Below, in pieces: positions 24,485-34,822 of a stretch of DNA of 64,000 bases (position 1 is the first letter of the stretch; each line of letters begins with the position of its first letter). The notes below the pieces were generated by a model. That model searched no databases and was not told where the DNA came from. It was given only the letters and a program-made list of their open reading frames with translations. The translations under genes were made by a program, and so were the position numbers. The DNA is from Callipepla californica brunnescens (lineage: Eukaryota > Chordata > Aves > Galliformes > Odontophoridae). The stretch spans positions 18,533,368 to 18,597,367 of the forward strand of contig JALIRH010000004.1 in NCBI GenBank assembly GCA_023055505.1, in the 5' to 3' direction.

Positions 24485-24562
24485 TCCCTGTTTGTTGCAG
24501 GGGAGTTGGACTAGATGACATTTAAGGCTCTCTTGCAACTTAACTGGTTCTATTATTCTATG
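24485..24562 (+). mobile_element. CR1 LINE extreme 3' fragment
   Basis: TTGCAGGGGAGTTGGACTAG, ATGACATTTAAGGCTCTC, then TTGCAACTTAACTGGTTC and TATTATTCTATG form the last 75 bp or so of CR1, ending in degenerate ATTCTATG-type repeats. The heptamer TTCTATT occurs just before the element (24479-24485) and again in its tail (24548-24554). See findings. Non-coding and inactive. Confidence 0.85.
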
Positions 24563-24859
24563 CACCCTTCTTATTAAGGCTAAATGTGGGCTCGATTCAT
24601 TAAACCCAGAAGGTGCTGGCCAGAAGCACAAGGTTCATTCACCCTGGGATCCCACAACTAGAGAAGTTCCCTTCAGAACCAGGGAGCACAGGAGCTGCCT
24701 GTGCATGGGGCATTGCAAACCTGAGACTTCTAACAGGCCAGAAATCGAAACAAGACAGAGTGCTGGTCTTTACTCCAGATAGAATGTGAAATAAATACTG
24801 ACACTTGTTTCAGCCAAGCCTGGTTCCGCCCAGCTGCACGGCTCCTTTGGCTTTCCTTG

Positions 24860-25260
24860 GTGGCGATGCCACGCGCTAACGGATCGGGAGACCCGATCGT
24901 TGTGCGGATGGCGATGCTTGCTAGCTGGAAGCGAAACGCAACGACCAAAGGCAAGCAGGACCACGCAGCAGAGAAGGGCCGCCCCGTTCTCGCTCGCCTA
25001 CCCCGGCAGCTCCGGGCCGGTTCCGCTCCCCACCGCTAGGTGGGGGCCGAGGGCCGAGGCCGGAGCCCGGCGGTCCGTCCTGCCCGGTGCTGGACGGCTG
25101 CGGGGCCGGGGCGATGCGAGGGGTGTGCCGGGGCCGTGCCGAGCCCGGCGGGGCGGTGGGTGCCGGGTGTCACCCGGGGGAGGCACCGGCTGAACTGGCG
25201 GGGCCGCGCGGGACCGAGTTGTTTCTCAGGAAGCGGGGGGAACCTGCGGGCTGCCGGCAG
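24860..25260. promoter_or_regulatory. CpG island, best promoter candidate in the window
   Basis: By eye there are about thirty CpG dinucleotides in the first 220 bp, while most of the window is CpG-poor. It contains GC-box-like GGGGCGGTGGG (25150-25160), a CCGCCC-type site near 24985, and four GGGG runs at 25102-25133 that could form a G-quadruplex. Two tight palindromes are GATCGGG-AGA-CCCGATC (24882-24898) and CCGGGTG-T-CACCCGG (25163-25177). There is no TATA box, so initiation would be dispersed. A 58-codon frame opens at ATG 24866 (G at -3) and ends at 25039, next to a donor-like GCTAG|GTGGGG. Direction is unknown. Plus-strand exon-like segments downstream favour rightward transcription, but an antisense or bidirectional start is equally possible. 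Confidence 0.75.
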
Positions 25261-26749
25261 CCAGCATCGTCCCCAGGTTTTAGCCTTTCCCTAGGAAACG
25301 GAGCTTGGGATTCCCTGGCCCCTCCCGAGGGCTTGCTGCTGGGGTTGATGGAGGCACCGGGGCTGGTTGTGCCCGGAGAGGCCTCCAGAGCCAGGACAGG
25401 GCTCTGCTGCTCATTGCTTCCCAGTTGGGCTGTTGAGCTGCTGTGAGCTCGACAGTCCTGTGGCATCCACAGGAGGATGAAACAGCTGTGGGGATACGAC
25501 CCTAAGCCATTGCTTCCCGAAAAGCAGCCCTCCTGCCTCTGCTGTTAGCATGGGACACAGAGCAGATGGGTCCTCCCTAAATGAAAACGAAGGCAGTGTG
25601 GTCAATGCTGTCTTGCAAAACTTTGACCGCTGAGACACGCAACTCCCCAGCTTTTGCCAAGAAGATCAAAGCTGATAAATCAGGAAGTGTCAGTTTTGGA
25701 AAAGGCAGCTTTGCAAAAGCTGTGCACAACCTGATAGCCCAGATCTGCTCAGCAGACAGCACACATATCCCCTGCAGCATCCAGAGGCGTGCACTCTGCA
25801 GGGGCTGGCCTGAAGCAGGCATCAGGCAGGAGCCCCAAACATACCTTTCTCAAGGCTTAGTGCCAGCACTCCATCTATGAGCTCTGCACAGGGCAATAGC
25901 CATTTTGCTTCTGCTGGGTACCCACAGGCTCACAAGGACTGGCCTGAAGCAGCAATCCCACTGAGAAGGCTCTGTTTTTGTAGCAGCGATGTGACGGTGA
26001 GAAATCCCTCTTGCTGGCCTCGTCCACCTGTGTGTGACAATAATAGCTGATGAGTCAGGACAACTGGGCTCTGTGACACTTCCATCCCTCATGTTGAGTC
26101 ACCAGCCGGGATGGGATGGGCCCAGCTGGGAAAGCAATGTGCAGGATGTGCCTCAAGCACAGAGCCAAAGCAGCAGGTCCTTTGGTACGCCTGCCTGTGC
26201 AGCCAAAGGCAAATGGGGATGGTAGATGCAAGCCAGGCTGGCTGCAGGCCCTCTGGCCATGTCTGGACCATCACACCGCCCTGTGCAGGCTCAAGGTGCT
26301 GCCATCAGGGTAACTGGATTCCTTGATCTGAAACTGAGTTTTCAGGAAAATACTTGGGGTGAATTTGCTCACTGGCTTTTTGTCTTCCACTGTACACCCC
26401 CAGTATTGGGGGTGTGCACATGCCCTAAGGGTGTGTTTCTTTATCATAATGCATGTGGAGCACACTACTGCCTTTTTAGCTTCAGTGTTCTTGGCTTTGT
26501 GCTGCATTATGAGGGTATTTTCTGCAGTTGTTTCCTATTTTTTTTTTTATGTTTGCACTTATATTGCATAACTTAACTTACTTCACTTTAACCTTTTCCT
26601 CTAGAAATTTTACAATGGAAAATTGCACTTTAACATCATGTGATGCAAGCGTAACAATAAATTCAGACATCCTCTCCACAAAGGAAAGCAGAAATTCTTC
26701 CTAGCATGTAGAAATTAAGCGCTCAAGTCTGTTTTCGCTTACTCTGAAA
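25261..26749. other. Non-coding flank of the CpG island
   Basis: GC content falls back to background. A T11 run lies at 26538-26548. A GC-rich perfect hairpin (ACACCCCCA, loop GTAT, TGGGGGTGT) lies at 26394-26415. Open frames of up to 119 codons are of mixed composition and unrecognised. Confidence 0.6.
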
Positions 26750-27259
26750 TCAGTCAGGAATGGCACCAATGAGTTTCATCTGGGGGGAATTAGTGATGGA
26801 GGATGCATCATGAATGTCCATGTGCATAAGCTGCTGTCTCAGAATGTCCTCAGATAACCCATCCTCTTGGAGAATGGCTGCTATGTCAGCAGTGTGGTCA
26901 ACGAAGAGCTGGGTGAGGCTGCAGGGTGCTGACACAGCCTGCTTACTCTGGGTACCCACACTTCTGTGACAAACCTGAGCAGAGCCACGGCCATCACAGC
27001 AGTGACTTTTGCTGTAGCCATCTCTATAGGCAGCATCGTGTGGTGTGTTACACTGACATGGGCTCTGGGGAGCATTTCGATTGTGTAAGGCTTCTCTGAC
27101 TGTTAGCTCACTTCCCACTCCAAGTCCTGAATCGAGGAACTGGAGTTCAAGTCTTGGCACTTCTGTCTTGCTCATCCAGCCTCCTGGAAAAGGCGTCACT
27201 GGGGATGCAACAGGAAGAGCTGCAACAGCTGAGCCAAGGATGGCATTTATGAGCCCCTC
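26750..27259 (-). CDS. Unrecognised open reading frame, possible terminal exon
   Basis: A 170-codon open frame on the minus strand runs from just after a TGA to a stop at 26750. It could begin at an internal ATG (residues MSKTEVPRLELQFLDSGL) or after an acceptor-like CTTCCTGTTGCATCCCCAG at about 27200. Codons are balanced, with many C- or G-ending choices. The C-terminal part reads like a soluble helical protein (LFVDHTADIAAILQEDGL, then SEDILRQQLMHM), and the middle is rich in Cys, His and Ser. I cannot assign a family. Frames this long are expected a few times by chance in 64 kb, so the case rests on composition only. No upstream exon was identified. Confidence 0.2.
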   Translation of the reverse strand, partial: EGLINAILGSAVAALPVASPVTPFPGGWMSKTEVPRLELQFLDSGLGVGSELTVREALHNRNAPQSPCQCNTPHDAAYRDGYSKSHCCDGRGSAQVCHRSVGTQSKQAVSAPCSLTQLFVDHTADIAAILQEDGLSEDILRQQLMHMDIHDASSITNSPQMKLIGAIPD

Positions 27260-28141
27260 TCACACAAAGCCCCGTCTGCCTCGCTGCACAGGGAATAAAA
27301 ATCATCTCCATCTTTAAGAGACAGGAAGTGGTTGGAGACCTCTTATGGTTCCTCAAGCAAATATGTGCATTTTCTGCCTTTTTTTGTTGTTGTGGTTGTC
27401 CTTTGTTTATATGATTACTTTTTAAAAACAAATGGTTTCTATTCTGGTTTAATTTGCATTTTAGGCTGCATTTTGGGATTGGTTGTTATTTTGTTTGGAT
27501 CTGACACAGACCTCCCATTCCAAGTGCCCCTGAGGTTAACAACTTGAGGCAGCTCCCATTTAGTCTGAATTGGGCTGAACTGCAATGTAAACTTTGGGCA
27601 GGCCAGCTTGCTTCCCAGATGTTCCTGACCATGGTTTTTCAGACGGTCCCACTTCCCAAAATCATCCGGGGGATATTCTCAATGTGGCAACATGGCCAGG
27701 AACTTGGATGTAATCCCTCGCATCTGAAAGGGCAGCAGATGCCCTCCCAGCATTTTTTATCAGCCGTAACCCAATCTCTGTACAGTACCTACCCTAATTG
27801 CCCATAACTAGCATACCACAAGCAAGGATCAGCTCTCTGCTTATAGGAGCAACATGTTTCTGTTCCATTTCATGGCAGCAGCAGGAGAGGCTGGCTGCCT
27901 ATGCTACATTTGCTATTTCCATGCTGGCAAATAGCCACCTGTGCTTCTCAGAGCAATCCAAGGAAAAAAGCCCCTTTTCCCCAGATTCTCCCACAGTTTT
28001 CCTTGAAACTACGGGGATGGATTTTGGGTTGCCCTCTTGGCAGGTTTGTACTTTGGCACTGCTGAATCCCAAGTAGCAGTTAGAGGTTAGCTTCACAGTG
28101 GCTATTTCTAAGCAGATTTATTATCATTTTTCCCCTGACAG
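27260..28141. other. Non-coding spacer
   Basis: Single-copy sequence with a TTTTTTTGTTGTTGTGG stretch near 27380. No transposon or recognisable gene was seen. Confidence 0.6.
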
Positions 28142-28271
28142 CCCCCTCAACGGAGGCAGTCTTGTGGATGACTTGTGCCTAGGGCCAGCTCAACACACTG
28201 TGCCATTGGCAGGAGCCGATTACAGCCCACATCTTTGGGAGTGGAGAGGAATCCACAGTTACAAACAGAAG
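28142..28271 (+). other. Candidate internal exon with consensus splice sites
   Basis: CATTTTTCCCCTGACAG precedes 28142 and ACAGAAG|GTAAGA follows at 28272, a near-ideal donor. The 130-bp interval is open in the frame that borrows two bases upstream and ends in phase 0. It reads SPLNGGSLVDDLCLGPAQHT and continues through GADYSPHLWEW. The CpG island lies 2.9 kb upstream on the same strand. The sequence fits no family I know. It may be a coding exon, a lncRNA exon or chance. Confidence 0.22.
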
Positions 28272-31200
28272 GTAAGATGGATTTGGGAAGAAAAGTTCTT
28301 GAATCCTGCCCCATTACCATGGACAGAATAAAGGACACAATTTAGATCATGAGCTGACAGCACCTTGGTAGTCTGTTTTGCTGGAGGTTTCTCTGTGTTA
28401 TCTCCTCTGGTCAGAGGAAAACAGGCATCAGCAGTGCTGGGAGCCTTGTTCAGCTCCTTCCTCACTATGGGACTCTGGATTTATCTCTGCTCTGTCTCCC
28501 AAAACACAGAGGAAGGGAGGCGATGATTCCCTTCCCTACCACTGTCACACAGAGCAGGGCTATTCTTCCTCCGCAGCCTGTCTCACTCCCACCTAACATT
28601 GCAGCAATGCCCCTGAGCCCTTCCATGACACATTACATTTTCTTCCTGTCAGTTCCTCAGGGGAGCTCTCTAGCTCAGCACAGCCCCATGCTATGGGCAA
28701 CGGGGCCAGGGCAGGTACACATTCAAGCCCTGACTACTTCATAGGACTAGCAGATGCAAAACACTGGCATTGCTTTTGTGGCCATCACCAGTGATGTGCA
28801 GCTTTGTCACTGTGGCTGCAGATACAGAAATCCTGGTATTAGGTATCTTTTCATGCCTAACCCCTGCTTTCTCCAAATAAAAAAAATATGAATTTGTTTC
28901 AAACTAATGTTTCTTCATCTCTTGGCTTGCTTCAGCTTGCTTCAGCTTACCCACATCACTCAGTGTCCTGCTGCCTCTTTGAGCCCAAGGCACAGGAGCA
29001 GAATGATCTGACAGGAGCTGCTGTCTCCCAGCCTGTCTTGGAAGTATCAGAATTCTTGCAAAAAGTTGTGATATTTCCAGTTCACTTCCAAGCCAGAGTG
29101 GTTTGGAGAGCTTCCATTGGGCACTTTGAACAAACAGAGACCATGCTCAGCGGCTCTCCTTGGCCAAGTCACAGTTTGACATGCTGCCAGTACAGACTGT
29201 GTGGGAGCCCAGCCAGGATCATCAAGATTCAGGTGTTGCAAGCAGGAACAAAGTTCACAAGCACACAGCATGGGGAATGGGAGAGCCCATTAGAAACCTC
29301 AGCATAATGTCAGCTGATTTCATGACGATGGGCACAAAGGTCACCAACCTGCTGGTCACCAGAAGATGCCTGTTCTGCCTTTTGAAGGGTGACACAGGTT
29401 CTGCTTCTTCCCACCAGCAGCTGTACCTGAGGCTAAAGTACACCAGGCAGATACAGGCAGCAGAGGAGCACCCTCCGCTGGCCAAGCCTCCTTCCAGGAA
29501 GCAAATGCTTTTCCTTCAAACGCTCAGGCCAGTTTTTTTTTCCTTCCTTTTTTATAGTAATGGTGTTAAAGTGCAGCCACCCTCAGCAAAGTTCTTTTGT
29601 GTGTAAATCGCCTGATGTGATCCCTGCATGCGTTCTGAGCCAGACCTGCTACCTGCAGCGGCAAAAGCACAAACTGCTCTCTAGCTCCTCCAGTCTTTGC
29701 ATGCACAGTCATGCAGAGCTTGGGGTCTTTTTTTCCCCCAAACTTCATCAGCAAGACCCAGGCATGGCATGAACTTTGCAGATATCAGCTCACATGAGAA
29801 GTGGATGGTCCTTGCCTCCCTTTAGCTAACTTGCTGCATCTCTTTAAAAAAGGGAATGCTCCTGGCTCCATCTGTACCACGGCTCAGAGCTGTGCACTGT
29901 AAAGCTGCCCAGCAGCGCAGCTCTGAGGTGCTGCTTGTCCAGCTGACGGCTGGTGCCCTTCAAAATGCCAACCACTCAAATTCGGGATTCACTTATTCAA
30001 AACTGGGGATGGGGGAAGAGGAAGAAAGGGGACACTTGTGCTGCTGTTCTCGTAGCGGAGGTGCTGCCTTGAGGAGCTCAGCCTCCCATGCTTCTCTGCA
30101 GGCTGCGAGAGCAGCGGGTGCTTCCCGTCCTCTATGTGGACAGGCATGTTTGTGTTTGTCCTGTCCGTGTCAGGATGAGCCGGAGGCACACTCCGCTCCC
30201 CACCCCCTCTGCTCGTATCCTGTTTTCCCCGTGAAGGAAATCTGGGCAAGTGGGACGGAAGAGCAGCGGGGGTCCCAGCCATGGCGGCAGAGCTGGGGAG
30301 TGCAGGCAAGGCACTGGGCCACACACCTGCACTGCCAGGCAGGTGCCACCTCCACAGTGCCCACTGCCCTGACACGAAGCACCCTATGGCTTCACCTCCA
30401 GGCTTCACACGCATGGAGAATGTGGGGACACTAGTGGTGGCCATGGGACGTGGGAGACAGCATACTAATCATTTCTGCAGTCATGGCAGAAGGAGGATCT
30501 GGTCCGCTCACCTCTGGGTGTATGGGCATGAGATGCAAGTGTGCCTGAGAGGAGAGTGGATCAACCCATCAACCCTGATGATCTCAGCCAGGTCAGAAGA
30601 AAGAGCAGGAAAACCCACATAGAGGAAAATAAATGGAAACATCCAGCTCATTGCCTTTTGAGACTGGATTATTTTTTTAGCTTTACCACTTGATGTACAC
30701 AGCTCAAATCCTCAGCTGCTGTGAACGTGTGAACCATGAGCCACAATTAAACACGAGAACCGGATGCACTGTCTATAAGTTAGCTAAATAAGTTCATGGC
30801 AATGAGACACACGTTGCGGAAATTCACAGATAGGTTTAGCTGTAAGCCAAGGAGATGAAGCTGCTTGTTTCCAAAGGATGACATCTTGGTCACACTTTGG
30901 GGATGCTTGGGGTTCAAACAACTTGGTTCCCAGAGGTGATAGAAGAGCAAGGTTAATTTATTTTGTTCTTCAGTATGATGAAAAGTCCCTAATAGCCATA
31001 TCCCCACCCCCAGCCACTCTGCCTGTCTGCACAGAAACAGGTCTGGGATGCTGCACCAGATGAATGTGCAGGAAGAGGGCTCTTCCACTCAGGAAGAGTA
31101 TTTTTATAAACAGGAAGTGTATTCTCCTATCAGATTTACTTCTACATCAAGTCCTGGTTTAGGTGGAACTGTCTGATCAAGGAGAAGAAAACAAGAAGCC

Positions 31201-31588
31201 CATTCACAGGATGGCCAAGCAAGTCAGCACATAAAAAACACATACTGGCTCATTTCTCTTCTCAGTCCTGATTTCAGAGGGTCAGTTGTTTCACCAAGTG
31301 AACCGAGTTGAGCTGAGCACAGTAACAAAAATTAGGAGCCTGCATTTTGTAAAGGACATGGCAATAATAACAGTAACAACATAATGATCCACTGACTTCC
31401 ATGAAATTGTTCCTTGTGAGCATCTGAAGGAATATGCAGGACATGATGAGCTAACAACCAATGCAGGAGTATGTCCATCCCTGGCCATGAGATTGTCACT
31501 TCCTCTCCTGTTCTGTCTTCCCCTTGACAACTTCTGTCTTATTCAGCCAATGGACTGTAGCTTAACCTGCTCTTGGTTTTGTTTTCAG
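28272..31588. other. Unique non-coding sequence, no recognisable gene
   Basis: A tandem 10-mer (GCTTGCTTCA twice) lies at 28925-28944. At 30050-30290 there is a small CpG-richer patch ending in GCCATGGCGGCAG, which is both a good start context and a YY1-like site. The long open frames here (148-192 codons) overlap antisense and are not recognisable. Confidence 0.6.
28925..28948. repeat. Short tandem duplication of a 10-mer
   Basis: GCTTGCTTCA is present twice in immediate succession (28925-28934 and 28935-28944), followed by a partial third copy (GCTT). It is a minor replication-slippage repeat. Confidence 0.85.
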
Positions 31589-34500
31589 CTTCTGTTTTGG
31601 AAAATGGACTTGCAATGAAATGGAAGTAAGTATCATCTAAATGAGATGTAACTCTACACCTGATACAGATGTGCATTGCATCAGCCAGTTGTATATGGAT
31701 GGCTCCCATGTTCTGCAGGCTGGTGGCAGCTGCCATGGCTGTGCCCATGCTGTAGCTTGCTCTTTTAGCCTGGGATGGGTGCTAGCTTGTCAGCGTACTT
31801 CCAAGCTGTACAGTGGATGAAATTCCTTGTGTGTTTAGGCCATATCCTCACCCATCTCAAAAGTCCACGTAGCTGTGCTGGATAAAACTTGTTAGAAGTG
31901 CAAGGACTTTACCTTGCTGCTATAAGCAGTGCTGCAGGGGAGTCTGACACTCTGTGACTCATGCATTTTGAAAAGTATCTACATACCTCACAAAACAGTG
32001 AAAGTTCCCTCTCTAAAATGGCACTGATATATTTACATACTTAAACCCCACCTTTGCATGCCCATGTTCCTTTCTACTACAACAATGGTGTCCTGCTTGT
32101 CCCAAACTTCAAATCTAAGATCTCATAGAGAGTGCATTCTACCCAGCACTGCACCATCCAGGAGAGGCAGAGATTAGCGGAGCAGCTCAGAGCATCATCA
32201 AGAAAAGCTTTGCTATACAATTATTTTTTCTCAGTCTGCAGTGTGTCACTGGCAGGGCTGAAGGTGCCCAGCAGCCAGATCAAGAGTCAAAGACCCCTAA
32301 TTGTGATGTAGTAGAAATGCTAAGTCATGGCTTGAAGCAGTGATTGAGCACCTGGTGGGAAGGCAGGCCCAACCCAGGGGAGCTCAGCTGCATGCAATGT
32401 ACCTGAGTGACTGGAAGGGGTGGAGACAGGATCCATGCTTTCTCAGACCTCATTTATTGTTGCAGTGGTGGTAAGCGTATCTTGCTGGAGGTCTTTGTGT
32501 ACCTGTGGCTTTCTGAAGGTAAGCAGGTTCTTTATTTCTGTGCTTGTGGCTGTTGTATTTGAACAAAAGCTTACTTGCTGTAGCTTAAAACCTTGTTGTT
32601 CTGTTGTCTTTGCTGTGCTTTCTATTGCTTTACACGAGGAATAATGTGCTGATTCTGCAGTCTGCTCCTGGCCAGAGTGGTATTTCTTCAAGCCAGATCA
32701 CTCAGAAAACACAACCTATCTCCTTCTGCTCTTTGGACTTCCTTCTCCTAGTTGCACCTTTTGCATCACACCAGCATTCAAAGATTCCCATTCCTGGACC
32801 TGATGGAGAAGAACCACCAGCCGTGTCTTCCTGCTCTTTCACTTTCCCTTTCTCTGACTGCGCTCTCCCTCATCATGTCAGGGCAAAATCCCATTGCTGC
32901 AGTAGTGGACCTGGGAATAAGCAGCTGAAGGAGCTTATGCCTAGGGTACAATACACCTCAGGGACCAGCATTCACTGAAGGAACAGATTACATTTTAGGG
33001 TGAGATGTCCTCTCCTGATCTGCAGCATGTATAATGCGTAGTACAGCCTGCATGAGCTGTTGTCAGGAAGTCAGGCCATTTACAACACTGATGCTGCTAT
33101 GAAATGCTGTCTGGCAGGGTGTTTTCCACATACCAGACTTTTACCTCTGCAGTGCTTGAAAATTTGTGGATTGTGGCTGAAATCCTGTCTGCGAGAGTTG
33201 GTAGTTGCTGGTAGTTCTAGAGTAGAACCTCTTCTTTTTCAGCTGGCATCTGTCATTAAATAAACAGTGTTTCCTCTTTCAGCTAGATTAATTCAAATTG
33301 AGAGCAATTCCGGCTCCGTGTCAGCTTAAAACAGAAACTGAAGGCCTAGGATCTCCTCTATTTGTAAGGAGTTCACAGAGGAGCAAGGTGCCAGATTAGT
33401 GACCCAGGGGACTGCAAGTTTTAATCAAAGATGGTTTATTTCCCAGCAAAGTCCCAGTGCCCAGTTTCCTCCTCAGCATCCCTGCATCTCCAAAAGGCTC
33501 TGTGCCAGGAGGAAATGCTCATCTCCTGCATGTAGGTAAGGCTACAGGCATGAGCAGTGCTGTAAAGCCTTCCAGGGCAGGTGCACCAGGAGCTGAGCTC
33601 CCAGGAAGCTCACAGGCTTGTCAGGGGGATTGCTCAAAGATCCCCCAGCCCGCAGGTACCTGAGAGCTCTGCCACTGTCTGCAGCCAAGGGGATGGTTCC
33701 TGTGCCACGGGCACCCCTCCAGCAGGGGATGGGCACAGGTTACCATGTGCCTTTCTCAGCTCTCCCCAAAGAGGGACATGAAAAGGGGAAATAATAACAA
33801 CAACGGATGTTGCTGGTTCTACATGCTTATTATTAGCGGAGGAAGGGCTGGGATTAATCACTCCCGCAGAAGCAGCTGTAAAGGATGGAAGTAGCTGATC
33901 AAAGTGGACTTTGTTATTCCCAGTGTATCATTCTGCTGAGCAATGGGAACTAGCACAGGGCACTGGAGCTTCAAAAGGGCTTTAACGACTCCAAGGCTTC
34001 AACCAAGGACACTGCTGGAGTTAATCGAGAAGGAAATCCAGGGCAAGGTGGAAGTGATGGAAATGAGTGCTTTGGTCCGAGGAATTTTTCCACATCTTTC
34101 ATTTCCTAATTCCATACCTTTGAGGTAATAAAACTTACACTGATGGAAAAAAAAAATAGTGGGACAATGGGAAATGTTCCTCTATGGACTAGGCTACGTG
34201 TGTCTGGGCTGCACCTGATTGCTGTGCTGGTGTCAGGGGGGACAGAGGGCATAAGAAGCCACTCCATCTTGCCCTGCTGAAGTCTGACAAAACATGGTGA
34301 CTTCACCTATTGCCAGGCAGCTCACGAGAACAGTGGGAACTGGGACAGGCCACCTTTCCTCCCCTCTGACTGAATGGATGCACAGCAAATTTCTTCTGTG
34401 TCCTCAGGTGTGCAGTCCTAGCATATCCCTTCTGTTAGCTACAGGGATGAGAAGCTGCCCCATGCTGTGACTGAGATGAGCAGTGAGCAGGAAAAGAGAA

Positions 34501-34769
34501 CCTTTGAGCAATGGCTGGGAATTAGCCATGGGGAGTCTGACTCACCTGCACTGTAGCTGGTGGAGCTCTGCCAGACAAAAGCACAGCCACATGCCTTCAG
34601 GACAGCTCTCACCCTAATTTTGGAAAAGAAATGCACTCTATAAGGGGCAGCTTTGTTAACAACACATTCACCATGTTGCTCTCTTCCCGCTTCCTTCGTT
34701 TCTTCCTTCCTTGTTTCTGTTTATAGAGCAAATAGATCCAAAAGAGCACTTCCTACTCAGCAGTGCTAG
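31589..34769. other. Non-coding sequence with two weak exon-like segments
   Basis: 31589-31625 (37 bp, after TTTTGTTTTCAG, before GTAAGT) and 32466-32518 (53 bp, after TTATTGTTGCAG, before GTAAGC) have consensus splice signals but are too short to test for coding. The rest is unique sequence without transposons or recognisable genes. Confidence 0.5.
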
Positions 34770-34822
34770 CATCTTTGAGACAGTCAAGGACAAAAGATGT
34801 TTGTCCACAAACATCTTTTTTT
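34770..34822 (+). other. Three-copy inverted-repeat hairpin with T tract
   Basis: CATCTTT (34770-34776), then AAAAGATGTTTGT (34792-34804), then CC, then ACAAACATCTTTT (34807-34819) inside a T7 run (34816-34822). The last two arms are a perfect 13-bp inverted repeat. The first CATCTTT can pair with the same AAAGATG, so two hairpins are mutually exclusive. Structure seen directly, role unknown. Confidence 0.8.

Noticed and set aside
29856..30434. 192-codon plus-strand open frame
   Set aside because: It is rich in Ala, Ser, Cys and His, is overlapped antisense by frames of 66-151 codons, and has no domain, signal or splice support.
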